A model generated the notes under the pieces. That model was not told where the DNA came from. It did not search any database and saw only the letters and a list, made by a program, of their open reading frames with translations. From assembly GCF_026745355.1 (NCBI RefSeq), contig NC_079206.1:47745261-47809260 (forward strand): a stretch of DNA of 64,000 nt. Reading direction: 5' to 3'. Shown here one piece after another: positions 1 through 11,070 of the stretch (position 1 is the first letter of the stretch; each line of letters opens with the position of its first letter). This stretch comes from Beta vulgaris subsp. vulgaris. Its lineage: Eukaryota; Streptophyta; Magnoliopsida; Caryophyllales; Amaranthaceae. Made by a program: the position numbers and the translations under genes.

Positions 1-1
1 A

Positions 2-1075
2 TTGAATATTTTAAGATTTCAGAAATGGTTGAAAATTGTCAGTTTGGATGAGGGTCGTTATGAAAAAGAAATGAAAGCATTTTGTTCTGGGTTTACCATA
101 ACTGAGGGTGTTTGTGTGTCAATAGTAAATGGGTCTGTGGTTACTATAACTGAGAAAAAACTGGGGGAATGGTTTGATGTCCCAATTGATGGTTACAAGG
201 CATACATTAAGGGTAGGGCTAAGCAGAACATAAATGGAGTTTCAAATGCTACAATTCTTGCTTACTTTAACGGCAATTCCCATGCTTTATCTTTAGATCA
301 AAAAGAATTGTCTCCATTTCATAAATTATTATTCCAGTTTGTTTGGCGATTCATTTTACCCCGTTCCTCAAAAAGAACCCAGACAACTCTAATGGTTCTT
401 TCCATTATGTACTACCTTGCCGAAAACATAAAGATCAACCTTCCCTCCTTGATTATTTCACATCTCTCTCACTGCATTACCCATAACACCAAAGTGGGTT
501 ATGGAAATCTTCTCTCCTCTGTTTTCAAACACTGCAAAGTTAAACTGCCTGCCAGTCCCTCTTTTTCTCTTGAGCCAGAAAATTATCTTACAAAGGAAAC
601 TCTGACCAGGGTTAGTTTGAGGTTAGTAAATGGGAAGATAGATTTTGAGAGGGAAGAAACTCCGGTAAAGGTTGAGGTGGGTAGCAAGAGGAAGTTGGAT
701 GAAGAGGGGGTTCCAAGTGGGTCTGTGAGGAAGAGTCAAAGGTTGGCTGGGTCCAAGTCTATGAAGGAGCAGGATCAAGGTGAAACTGTGTTTATTCACC
801 TAGACTCTGATCCCGTTCCTTCTACTGCTGTGGATTTTCCGTTTCTGTCTACAACTGGGCTCAACAAGCTACTCCGGGAAATTCAGGACTCCTTGACCCT
901 TCTTCACACCAGGATCAATGCCATTGAAGCCACCTTCAATGTTCTGGACTCTCAGCAGCAACAACAACTGATTGCCATCAAGAATGCTGATACGGGGATC
1001 AGGAACAAGGTAGATGGTGTGCTCTCCAAGATTGACTCTATGGTGTCCTCTCTTTTCAAACGCTCCAAACCCTAA
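2..1075 (+). CDS. Sirevirus-type env-like / additional ORF, 5' end outside window
   Basis: An open frame of about 357 codons that enters from the left edge, so the true start is not visible. The N-terminal half has the look of the plant transposon-associated domain (a block around residues 105-160 including FQFVWRFILPR and a LPSLIISHL segment). The middle is basic and low complexity (KRKLDEEG, KSQRLAG). The last ~75 residues form a predicted coiled coil (LLREIQDSLTLLHTRINAIE) with a short Gln run. It is followed by polypurine tracts and an LTR, which is where Sireviruses (Ty1/copia) carry an extra ORF after pol. Role unknown; in Sireviruses it is called env-like. I see no obvious signal peptide or membrane segment in the visible part. 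The frame is intact, suggesting a fairly young insertion. Confidence 0.6.
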   Translation: MNILRFQKWLKIVSLDEGRYEKEMKAFCSGFTITEGVCVSIVNGSVVTITEKKLGEWFDVPIDGYKAYIKGRAKQNINGVSNATILAYFNGNSHALSLDQKELSPFHKLLFQFVWRFILPRSSKRTQTTLMVLSIMYYLAENIKINLPSLIISHLSHCITHNTKVGYGNLLSSVFKHCKVKLPASPSFSLEPENYLTKETLTRVSLRLVNGKIDFEREETPVKVEVGSKRKLDEEGVPSGSVRKSQRLAGSKSMKEQDQGETVFIHLDSDPVPSTAVDFPFLSTTGLNKLLREIQDSLTLLHTRINAIEATFNVLDSQQQQQLIAIKNADTGIRNKVDGVLSKIDSMVSSLFKRSKP

Positions 1076-1601
1076 CTTCTCTTAACTTTAGAATAATTGA
1101 ACAAGTTTTTTTGTGGCTATAATTATTAAACAATCTCTTTTGGATTTCTCTTCTTGTGTCCTTCTGAGACACATGAAGTACTTTTAATTTCTCTTTAATT
1201 TCTGCACTTTCTGTTGCTTTACTCTGCATATTGCGTAATATCTGCTGTCTATGATGTTGCTTTCTGCATGCATATTTTGTTTTTGTGTTTGGATGGCTAA
1301 TATTATGAGATCTATGTTTGAGCAACTTGCTTGATGCTTAGACTGTTGACTCTCTAGTGCTGGTACATCCCTTGGTTTTGATAATGACAAAGGGGGAAGA
1401 GATATATGTCTAAAAAAAAATTTATTCTTAGTTCCTAATGTTCCCAGTCAAGTCTGATCTTGTTCCCAGTCTCAGTAGAGTTTACTTAAGTATAGTTTGT
1501 GTATTTTATTTGTTTTTTTTTTTGTTCTAGTTTTTTTTTCTCAAAACTTAAAAACATAAAAAAAAATTTAATTATTTGTCATAATCAAACAGGGGGAATA
1601 T
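1076..1601 (+). other. Sirevirus 3' noncoding region with polypurine tracts
   Basis: AT-rich spacer between the env-like ORF and the LTR. It holds two G-rich purine tracts, one near 1389-1402 (aaagggggaagaga) and one at 1591-1599 (agggggaat). The second lies immediately before the LTR start and is the likely plus-strand primer site. Both follow a 'gataatgaca' or 'cataatcaaa' context, a repeated-PPT layout described for Sireviruses. Confidence 0.5.
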
Positions 1602-2783
1602 TGTTGTTTCATTATTTTGATAATGACATATAATTAAGCTTTATTTAATTTTAGTTTATTTTATTTTATGTTTTAGATTTATTTTTGTTGATTATTTTTT
1701 TGTTAGATTTATTCTTTCAGTTTTTTAGTTATTTATTTAGATTTATTCTTTCAGTTTTATTAGTTTATTTATTTTAGACTTCACAAATGATATGTTAAAT
1801 AACTTATGAAGAATTGATTAGGAGTTTAATCAAGATTAAGTTGTTAAACTTTATTTGTGAAAAACTGTTAATATTATGGAGGTAAAAATTTGATATATTA
1901 TGATTCCATAATATTCTGTTTAGTTAGTTTGTGTGCAGCCTTTTTTTTTCCTATAAACAAGGAGCCGCCAAGAACTAACCTAAACAAGCGCCCAAAAATA
2001 GATGCTTTGAGGTAGTTCCTACAATTTAGGAACCACAACAACCAACCTATTAACAAGGCGTGTGAACGTGGAGGTGCGCGTGTGTTAGTGGCTGATATTG
2101 TGGAAGCCTAACTAACCAACTGCCAACGGTAAAAAGCTCAACGGACATATTGATGGGAGAAGTGGCTGAAGCTACATGTGATCATCGAGAAGATCATCGA
2201 GAGGATAGTGGAGAAAATCGTGGAGAAAAACATGAGAAGATTGGTTTCTACAAATAGTAGTTTGTGGCGATCTTTTTATGTATGCTTTCAGAATTTTCTA
2301 TGTAATATTTTTAGTGAAAGTATATTCGATTTTCTTATTCTTAGAAATTGATGTATTATAGATTGGGTTGAGTGAATCTAAGTCTGTAATCATTTTTGAG
2401 AGAAAAAGAGAAAGAGAAAGAGAAGAAAGAAAGAGAAAAGACTTCGAGTTAAGTTGAGAGAGAAAGTCAACTGTTCAGGGGGAACAAGCTGACAGGGAAC
2501 CAGTTCCTAGTGGAACAAAGTAGGTCCAAGTTTAGGTTGTACAAAAGAGAGTCTTTTGGCCTAAAGTGATTAAAGAGAATTGAGTCAAAATCCCTCGTGG
2601 TCAAGGTTTTTCTTCCTATTGGGCCTAGGAAGTTTTCCTTATAAAAATCTCGTGTTCCTAGTTCCTTATTATTCATGCAATTATTTTTTTCTTATTCAAT
2701 CATTCTTTAATTTCCGCAAAAAGTTTGAAAATCTCTCCAACTACAATTCACCCCCCTCTTGTAGTTGTTTAAGTGTTCGTCCA
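1602..2783 (+). repeat. 3' LTR of the Sirevirus-type copia element
   Basis: Starts with TGTTG directly after the polypurine tract. It contains a TATA-like cctataaac near 1951, and near its right end the 'caattcacccccctcttg' stretch that typically lies in the last ~40 bases of plant copia LTRs. I place the end at the CA at 2783, because Athila integrase coding sequence resumes immediately afterwards. The partner LTR is left of the window, so the TSD cannot be tested and the end is uncertain by about 20 bp. Confidence 0.55.
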
Positions 2784-3766
2784 AGACTAACACTTATGTG
2801 TTCTGTAAGTCTTGTGAACGTTGCCAAAAGAGTGGAAATGTGTCTAAAAGGAATGAAATGCCCCAACATGGAATCATAGTTTTTGAAATCTTTGATGTGT
2901 GGGGTATTGATTTTATGGGGGCCTTCCCCTCCTCTTTTGGTGATTATTATATTATTATTATTGTCGATTACGTTTCTAAATGGGTGGAAGCTAAAGCTAC
3001 TGTAACGGATGATACTAAGACAATTGTTAAGTTTGTTAAGAGTCATATATTTAATAGATTTGGTATGCCAAAGGCCACAATTAGTGATAGGGGTACCCAT
3101 TTTTTGTAACATAACATTTGGTGCTCTCCTTGAGAAATATCATGTGAAAGTACAGCCTACCATCCTTAGACAAACGAACAAGCTGAAGTGTCAAATAGGA
3201 AAATAAAATAAATTCTACAAAAGATGGTGAATCCTAATAGGAAGGACTGGAGCCTTATGTTAGATGACGCATTATGGGCATATATGACATCTTATAAGAC
3301 ACCTCTAAGAATGTCCCTTATAGACTTGTTTTTGGCAAAGGATGTCATTTACCTATAGAAATTGAGCATAAGTCTTACTGGGCTGTAAAGCACTGTAATA
3401 TGGACTACAAACAGGCTGGACAGAGGAGGAAAGTTAGTTTGCAAGAACTAGAAGATATCACATTAAAAGCTTATGAAAACACTCAGATTTATAAACATAA
3501 GACCGAAGCCTTTCATGACAAGCGGAATATTAAAACTGATTTTTTTGTAGGACAGAAAGTCCTCTTATGTAATGCTCGCTTAAAGTTGTTCCCTAATAAG
3601 CTTAGGTCTAGATGGTTAGGTCATTTGTTATTACAGATATTTTTCCTCATGTGCAGTGGAGATTAAAAGTTTGGAATCTGGAAAAGTGTTTAAAGTAAAT
3701 GGCCACATGTTAAAACCATTTTATGAGTTGTATCATGCATTTTTAATTGAAGAGCTCGAGCTTTAG
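2784..3766 (+). pseudogene. Athila-type Ty3/gypsy integrase fragment (broken)
   Basis: The 3' part of a gypsy integrase. Visible in order: the second half of the zinc-binding motif (FCKSCERCQKSG), the catalytic core with DVWGIDFMGAFPSS (first Asp) and ATISDRGTHF (second Asp), then across frameshifts the [11 protein letters not shown] stretch, the [16 protein letters not shown] block, and a C-terminal domain with [16 protein letters not shown] and LRSRWLG. The third catalytic residue region around 3120-3190 is damaged and at least three stops or frameshifts occur. The 5' portion of the element was separated by the copia insertion at 2783. The block order and wording match the Athila lineage. 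Confidence 0.8.
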
Positions 3767-5187
3767 CGAGAGTGATGCTTGAATAACGTCGAGCCAATTA
3801 TGTAAACTAAGGGCGCTACTCAGGAGGCAACCCAAGACTGATTTTATCGCTTTCTCTCTTCTGTTTACTCTCAACCAGCATAAATCAGTTCTACTGGCAG
3901 CCTTCGCATCTCATGATTGATAATCTAGAAGTGGTAAAGCAAGCTGATGTTTCTAAGCTAACTAGCTTCATATTAGGAAGACAAAACATTAAAGCAACAT
4001 ATATGAATAAGGTAATTTGCTATGATCAGCATTATTTCTCTTTGTTGAAGAAATATGCACATAACCAGCTAAGTTCTCTGATTCTTCCTTTTAATTCTTT
4101 TTCACTGAGGACAATGCAGATTCTAAGTGTGAGGGAGATAAATTGGTGAAAAAATTCATTTTTGAGCGGGACATTTGGTGAATTGGCAAAATCATGAGGA
4201 TGGGTTGTGTTTTGTGTTGGCATTATATGATGTAAAATTTTATACATTGAATACAATTTTTAGTATCCATGATTTTAAGTTATAAAAAATTGGGATATGT
4301 CCTGTTTTAGGGGAAGTGCTGCCAAATTTTCTGTAGAATTTTTTTATTTTGTTCAATTACTTTAAAAAAATATATGTTTTTGCTTGCATTAGTTAAAGGA
4401 TTTTATTTGCATTTAATTTAGGATTTCCACCTCTTAACTTCCTAATGAATGGTGATTAGTAAGTTGATAAGAAACTCTAATCTAACTTGTTTTTGAAATA
4501 AAAGATTTTCGGAATGTGATATATTTGGAATATAATAGTCGAACTTGAGAGATTTATAATACAATTGAAAAATTATCTTGCTTCTCTTAAATAAGTTAGC
4601 TAGATAGATAGACCAAAATCTTGTGAGCTTCCGAGCCTATTGTTGACTTCAAACTCTTTGAGACTTTTGTGACAAATGCTATGAAGAAATGTTTTAGGCA
4701 TCCTTTTCTATTTTTTTGAGCCTCAAAGATTTTCTTTCATACAATATATCCATTTATTTAGCCCTTTTGAGCCTTAGAATTCGTGTTTATTTGCTAAGCA
4801 TACATTACAAACCTGCGACCTCCTACATAGTATACCCAAGCTTGGCTAAGGGGATTTATTATATTGAGTTTGTATTATAAGTTTGCAGCATAGTAGAGAC
4901 ATTGAAAAATAAAAAAAGGAGAAAACAAGGGTTATGAAATTGAAAAAAAATCAAAGAAAATAAATGTTTGAAAGTCATAGAAAGGTGAAAATGTTATGAA
5001 ATATTCATATAAGTGTTGTAGTTGCATTACTTGTGAAGGATATGGTGAATAATATGAAAAGAAAAAAGTTGGAGTATGGTGTTTAATGTATAAATGGAGT
5101 TCGTTGTGACTGAATCATCTTTAGTCATGTATTTTTGCTTCTTTTAGCTTGAGTTCTTATTAACTCCACATTCCTAAATATTATTCC
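3767..5187 (+). other. Athila post-pol region, noncoding
   Basis: Directly after the integrase frame is a sequence of the form cgtcgagcc...gggcgct...ggaggcaacccaag (about 3787-3836), which follows pol in Athila-group elements before the env-like region. The rest to 5187 is AT-rich and I see no convincing ORF in it. Short frames at 3913-4149 and on the other strand look like chance. Confidence 0.5.
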
Positions 5188-6218
5188 TGTAACATCGGAT
5201 TTGCGCTCATAATTTCTTTGAGTTATTTTCCCTTAAATATTATTTTTTGTTGAAATTAGAATATTTTACTCCTTAAAATTATTATATCTTATATTGTGTT
5301 TTTCAACTTTTATAAAATTCATTTGATTAGAAATTATATATTTCCTAGTATATAAATTGCATGTTTGAGCTAGTATTTTTATTTTCTCGTTCTCGCGCGT
5401 TGGACCGTCATAACAACTTATTGGACATGGAGTTTGGTTCCTAAAGAGCTGCCCAAAAATTAGTTATTTTAATGGAGAAAGAAGTGACTTTTAAATCTTG
5501 TAACCTCCTTTTTAATGCCAATTGAATCCCTTATTATTAGCTATTGTACCCTCCTTATTTAATCCTCTTTTAAATCATCTTTGGAGCTGTTTGTAACATC
5601 AAAAATTAGTGTCACTTTCTCCCCAAATCAATCTACTTTTTGAATAGAGAAAGAGAGAAAAAGTTCATCCCGATTTTTCATGTCATACCTTCACGAAAAT
5701 AACTATGTATGGAGATCTAATCGTTGGATCGTCCTGAAATTTGGACATCACGTTGAAGACGTAGGGAACGTTACTTTGACTGGAGCGATTTGGGATATGA
5801 TCTTCAGATCATCGGGAATCGTGGTCGAAATAAAACAGTACATAATGGAAATGCACACGATTGGAGGTCTTCAAAGGTAACTAATGGTGACTCTAGGTCG
5901 ATTAGTATTAGTATAAGAATTATATTAGTTTTAGTAGTTGGGATATTTAGGTTTTAGTATCATGTTATGTTTAGTAATCGAATTATACATGCTACTACAA
6001 CTTATTAGGATTTGTTATAGTTTTTACTTAGTTTATTTAATTATTTACTTTTGTCTACTTGGGTTTGTTTGTGACATTGTATGTCAATGTTATTTTAAGT
6101 AGTTGATACCTTGTTGTTTTATTTTTATGATGAGTTAAAATTATATTTTTTTTGAGTTGTTGTTGTTATTGTTGTTGTTGTTGTTGTTGTTGTTGTTTTT
6201 GTTGTTGTTTTTGTTGTT

Positions 6219-6269
<51 letters not shown>

Positions 6270-6293
6270 GCTGCTACTAGTGTTGTTGTTGCT

Positions 6294-6356
<63 letters not shown>

Positions 6357-7503
6357 GCTGCTGCTGCTGTGTTGTTGTTGCTGCTGCTGTTGTTGTTGTT
6401 GCTGCTATTGTTGTTGCTATTGTTGTTGTTGATGTTGTTGTTGCTGCTGTTGTTGTTATTGCTGCTGCTGTTGTTATTGTTGTTGATGTTATTGCTGCTA
6501 TTATTGTTGTTGTTGTCATTGTTGTTGTTGCTAATGTTGTTGTTGTTGTTGTTGTTGTTGTTATTGTTGTTGTTGTTTTGTTTTTTTTTTAAAATTGAAA
6601 TTAGTTATTTGGTGTAAGGCCTTAAGGGCATCCATGTAATTGGATGATCGAAGATTATTTTATTATCACTATTTTGTTTCAGAGCAAGATATTTGGAGGG
6701 ACGAAATTCCAAGGTGAAGAACATGCAAACCATAAGACGAAATCCTAGGTACACCTTGGTTTCGTTGTCGTCCGAGAGGTTTGTGAGGATGGAATCCTAT
6801 ACCGCATCGGGAGCATGGCGATTCTTAAACACATGCATTAGGGAATGTAACCCATAGGCTTTCTGGAAGTTGTGATCTAACATTACCATAGGAAGTGGGT
6901 TGTCCACTAGCGTTCAACTCTCTCTCAAACTAATTATATTATTTTATTATATTCAACTTTGATTGTTTATGTTGTTGATCCTTGAGTTTATGTGTATATT
7001 TACTTGTCCATTTGTTTTCTCTATTATCTTTACCTATTTATATTAAGCATGTTGTACTATCTTTGTTTAAGTGGTTTATTTAATTATATGAAGTTTACTA
7101 TTCAGATATTTTTGTGTGACTTGATTATTAAGACTTTGATAACTCTTATATGGATCCTAATTGAGCTGGAAGAGATGTTAGTTATACCTCAGTGATTGTG
7201 GATGTTTGTTGATATATTTTGGAGGTGATTATTTCGTTTTATGGGCATTGAGAGAAAGGCTATTTAGGATTTTTGAGTTAATTTATTTTATTTTATCTAT
7301 ATTTACTATATTGGGTTTACGAGTTTGTTTTGCCTCCTTATGGATATTTTGGATCATCTTAATTGGGTTTAATTTTTATTTAGTTTAATTTAACTTTTGT
7401 TTAGAGTGACATTTCCGTCGGGCGATATTTCCACTATCGCCATTTCTTAAGTAAAATGTTCTATTTTTTTATATTATGTTCATAAAAGGACGGGGTGTTT
7501 ACA
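5188..7503 (+). repeat. Probable solo LTR, Tekay/Del-like, nested in the Athila relic
   Basis: Begins TGTAACATCGG and ends CGGGGTGTTTACA, the terminal pattern of long chromovirus LTRs, with no internal domain or second LTR next to it. The interior has an LTR-like stretch near 5690-5880 and the large trinucleotide microsatellite. The 5-bp flanks are attcc (left) and attat (right), so the target duplication is imperfect and the boundaries are less secure than those of the similar LTR at 39304-42604. Confidence 0.45.
6157..6590 (+). repeat. Interrupted (GTT)n/(GCT)n microsatellite, ~430 bp
   Basis: Nearly uninterrupted trinucleotide repeat of GTT with blocks of GCT and occasional ATT, GAT and TTT variants. 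It creates open frames of poly-Leu and poly-Cys on one strand and poly-Gln on the other, which are not genes. It sits inside the LTR-like unit at 5188-7503. Confidence 0.95.
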
Positions 7504-8560
7504 ATTATAATTCCTACCCTTTCACCTTAGCCACGTTACAACCTTTTAAAAGACCTTTTGATCTTTATGCATTATGTCACTTCCAAGTAGAAAATTGAGA
7601 CGATAGTTAAGTTTAAAGAAATATATTTCATTTTGAGTCGACTTGGTTATACGTTTGAGCGAATATTATTTAACCCCAAACACATGAGAGTTGAGTGTTT
7701 TATTTATGCCTGTGAGGGTCTATTTATTGAACTTGATACGCATACAAGTGTGGATTCATGCTAGATATTTTTGAGTTGTGAAGATAACAATTAGTTCATG
7801 AAGTATTATGAGATTTGATAGTTTGGTTGTTTAAACACTAACGGCTCGTTTGGTAAGAGGTTATAAATGGTGGGAATGGTAATGCATTATAGTGTAAATT
7901 TGTACTAGAAATCCAATGTCATTACCAATGGTAATGCTACTTAATCACAAGATATCCATTTTCTTCCTAAAATCTCATTACTATCCATTACCACTTGGGA
8001 AGGTGGTATTAGGTGGGAATGAAAATTTATAAAGGAACACCCACGTTTTGTGATAAAGTTTCATTCCCATGGTTATGGACATGTGAAAATCTTTACAAAT
8101 TTACACTAAATTTCATTATCATTACCACTATTTATAACCACTAACCAAACGGGCCGTAAGAGTATGCCATCTCGACTAACATTTTCTCAATGTTTTTCTA
8201 ACTAACTCAAAATGTTTTAGTTTCTTGTAGTACAATTATTTAATTTAGTTATTTCTGACAAAGAAAATTGAGATGGTATATTAGGTCTTGCATTTAGTTT
8301 GTTTATGATTGTCATTCTAATATCCATGTTTGCTAATTGGTTTGGAAACCTATGTTGTTAAGGCTTTGTGGGTGTGCCATCTGAAAATCCTCACGAGACG
8401 TCCACTAAGGTAGCATAGGGGTTTAAAGAGCTTGTTACACAGGCTAAGTGCAATCGTGATTCATACGACATGAGTTAGATTTTATTGCTTTTTCTTAGTG
8501 TATTTTTTAATTTTAGTGGTGTTGTTCGAGGACAAACCAAAATCTAAGTGTGAGGGAATT
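7504..8560 (+). other. Athila relic 3' internal region, up to the polypurine tract
   Basis: AT-rich noncoding sequence that appears to continue the post-pol region interrupted at 5188. It carries a Harbinger MITE (7842-8156). Near 8521-8560 it ends in a block with gttcgaggacaa and ctaagtgtgagggaatt, the purine-rich tract expected directly before an Athila-group 3' LTR. Confidence 0.45.
7842..8156. mobile_element. PIF/Harbinger (Tourist-like) MITE, 315 bp, TSD TAA
   Basis: Inverted termini of about 43 bp: left CGGCTCGTTTGGTAAGAGG, right reverse complement CGGCCCGTTTGGTTAGTGG, continuing with a shared TTATAAAT and TGGTAATG. The direct 3-bp target duplication TAA lies at 7839-7841 and 8157-8159. 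No coding capacity. Confidence 0.85.
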
Positions 8561-10053
8561 TGATAAGTGCATATATTTCTATGTATGTGGTCCCTAAAAT
8601 TAGTCTTTTGGTTGTTTTCTATGTATTGTTTTATAATTTTATTTTTTATCAGTTGTTAGTTAATTATGTCCTTATTATAATTTATTGAGTAATTAGATTA
8701 AATAGTGCATTATTTTTATTATAGGTACTCTACAAGTTCATATGGGCAAAGAAAGATCTAACGAATAAAAGAAAGGAGAAAAGAAGAAAAGAAGAAAGAA
8801 AGAAAAAACCAAAGGTTAGGAGCTCATCGATCACGTCAGTTTTTGTGAAAAAGAAAGACAACGTCCTTAACCCATCTTTTTACTGTTCTCTCTCATACAA
8901 CAACAAGCAAGAGCAACAACTATCCTATCTTCCTTCATTTACGCACAACACAAGAAGATGAAGTTTCATCTTCTTCTCATCCAAATCTTGTGGAAATTCC
9001 TATCTAATTCTTCAATCTCTTCCCCATATCTATTGGGATATATATTACACATACTCTCACGCCAAAAAAAAAAGACACGCTCGCATATACAGAGTTCGGG
9101 AGATTAAATAGAAAAATGGGTTCATCCAAGATCGAGTAATTGTTACGGATCGAAGAAGTACTGCGTTTTAGGAGGTGAATTAAGGACATCGACTGCATTA
9201 GTGCGGTTCTACAATTATGTGTTTTCTTCATTCTACTCTCAATTAGTTTGTTCTTGTGATTGAACTTGTTTCTATCTGAATTTATTCATAATGTTAGCTT
9301 CTTATATCTATATTATTTGAGTCTAATTGGTTTAATGCTGAGTTGATTGAATTTAATTATTTAATTTAGCATTTATACAATTCATATTATTGTTGGTTAG
9401 TTATGAAATTTGATATCTTTACATGTAACTGGATGCAATTAGTTGTTTAGATACTAAAATTGTGCTATATGATTATTAGGCGCAACGTTTAATAGTTGAA
9501 TAGGAAGGACTACTTAAGATTATTAATAAGAGTGGGTGGCTAATCTTAGTAGTCTTAAGTGTATGAATTGTGCTAATAAAACAAGTTTATTAGGATTGTC
9601 TTAGCAAGATTCTAGGTTTCTAGTGAGTAAGACAAGAATTGATCGCAATGATAATTCACTAATCTAAGTGCTAAGTTAAGTATAACAAAGTGGTCTCAAT
9701 TATAAAAGTTAAGAAGCTAAATTATGTCTAAACATTCTATGATCGGATCGGGAATTAATATAGTTTGTGTGTCGTCACTTGCAAATTGTAGTTTATTAGT
9801 ATTTTTAATTAGTCTAAGTAGTTTTTTACAACCGAAAACCCCCCCTTAGATGTATATATGTGAATAGTGTAAATAGCATAAATAGTATAATTCTGTGTAT
9901 AATACTTGTTTACTGCACTAATTGGATTTTTGAGTCTATGAAATTTAATAATGTCCTTGTAGGATCGACCCTTTCTTACCTTTTTACTAGTTGTAAATTT
10001 TTTTGAGATCTAAGAACAGGTTTTTAATTTTATACGGTAAACGACTCGTATCA
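8561..10053 (+). repeat. Athila-type 3' LTR, 1.49 kb
   Basis: Starts TGATAAGTGCATATA immediately after the purine-rich tract and ends ACGACTCGTATCA. The outer five bases form a perfect inverted pair (TGATA/TATCA). No second copy is present in the window, since the 5' part of the element was lost or lies beyond the copia insertion. The interior is AT-rich with no ORF. Confidence 0.65.
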
Positions 10054-10560
10054 AGCAAGGAAACCCCATGCCGACGGGGGATGCTGGAGCATGGTTGGTC
10101 GTCGACTCCCCCACAAGACTGCTTGCCCGCAGGCACGAGACACTGCTGCGAGCAAGCAATCTTGTGGGGCCTCTTGCTTGGCTCTTCATGCGGGGGCGAG
10201 CTGCTGGAGCAAGAAAACCCGCGTCATATGTTAAGACTGTGGGCATGGGGGATGTTGACACTCACATCCTTGGTGCGAGCAACAATCCACAAGCTCTAGA
10301 CGCTAGACTATAATGTTTGACGATAAGATATACGCTAGCTATGACGAGCTATAAATTACATCAACCGAACTTCCACCTTCAACTCGATATGAGCCCTTCA
10401 GTCATCGTCCGACTATACTATAAAACACACCGAAATTATCCAAATGACTATGAAATCACCTGAAACATTAAGAAATTCACAAAAGAGGTATAATAGAGCA
10501 CAAAGAGAGGAGCGGTTCATACGGGGTTGGGGAGTGGTGAGAAGCAAAGAGGGGGATCGG
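10054..10560. other. GC-rich unassigned patch with a hairpin
   Basis: Base composition changes abruptly from AT-rich LTR to roughly 55-60% GC up to about 10290. An 18-bp inverted repeat with one mismatch (10109-10126 and 10152-10169, ccccacaagactgcttgc type) encloses a 25-base loop. Overlapping frames on both strands are open here, but none resembles a known protein. From 10300 to 10560 I see nothing recognisable. Confidence 0.4.
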
Positions 10561-10575
10561 AGGGGGTGGTGAGGT

Positions 10576-11070
10576 TTGGAAAACGCAGTTTTAGGTCAAA
10601 CATTCTATCCTCGGAGTTATGGGCCATTCATGAGAGGCTTCTTATTGCGTTTAATTATGTATAACTTTAGCCATGCGACCTTATTTTCGAACGGTATGTT
10701 AGTTGTTAAGATTTTGTGCAACCCCAAGGGTAATTCTGACAAATATGTGAGTGTAATATTTGAATGCAGAAAGTTGTGGAGGAAGCTTCCAGAATAAAGA
10801 TGAGTAGTGTGGAAGAAAAGATAACCAGGTTGCGGATGTATTAGCTAAGAATTGTCGCTTTACGGATAGTAGAAGTAATGTAACTAGGATTTCCCCCACC
10901 CCTTAGTTACTGTATTAGTAAGAATTGTCGCTATACTGATAGTAGAAGTAATGTAACTAGGATTCCCCCTACCCCCTAGTTACTGTATGCATAGTTTAAT
11001 CTCGGATTGTAAGACGTTATTTAATTTTCTTAATTTAAGTTGGCTTCGTTTTCTACCGGAAAAAAGAGCA
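10576..11070 (+). pseudogene. LINE (L1-type) RNase H tail, decayed
   Basis: Read across frameshifts, the frame shows an RNase H-like end: ELWAIHERLL near 10617, then a segment ending VADVLAKNCR at about 10834-10860, as in the C-terminal RNase H of plant L1-type LINEs. The 3' part (about 10845-10990) contains a tandem duplication of ~80-85 bp that starts aagaattgtcgct and ends tagttactgtat. It ends near a ctaccggaaaaaa stretch consistent with a LINE tail. Truncated and non-functional. Confidence 0.6.

Noticed and set aside
6157..6617. Open frames encoding poly-Leu, poly-Cys or poly-Gln
   Set aside because: They are translations of a trinucleotide microsatellite, open in several frames on both strands, with no other protein sequence.
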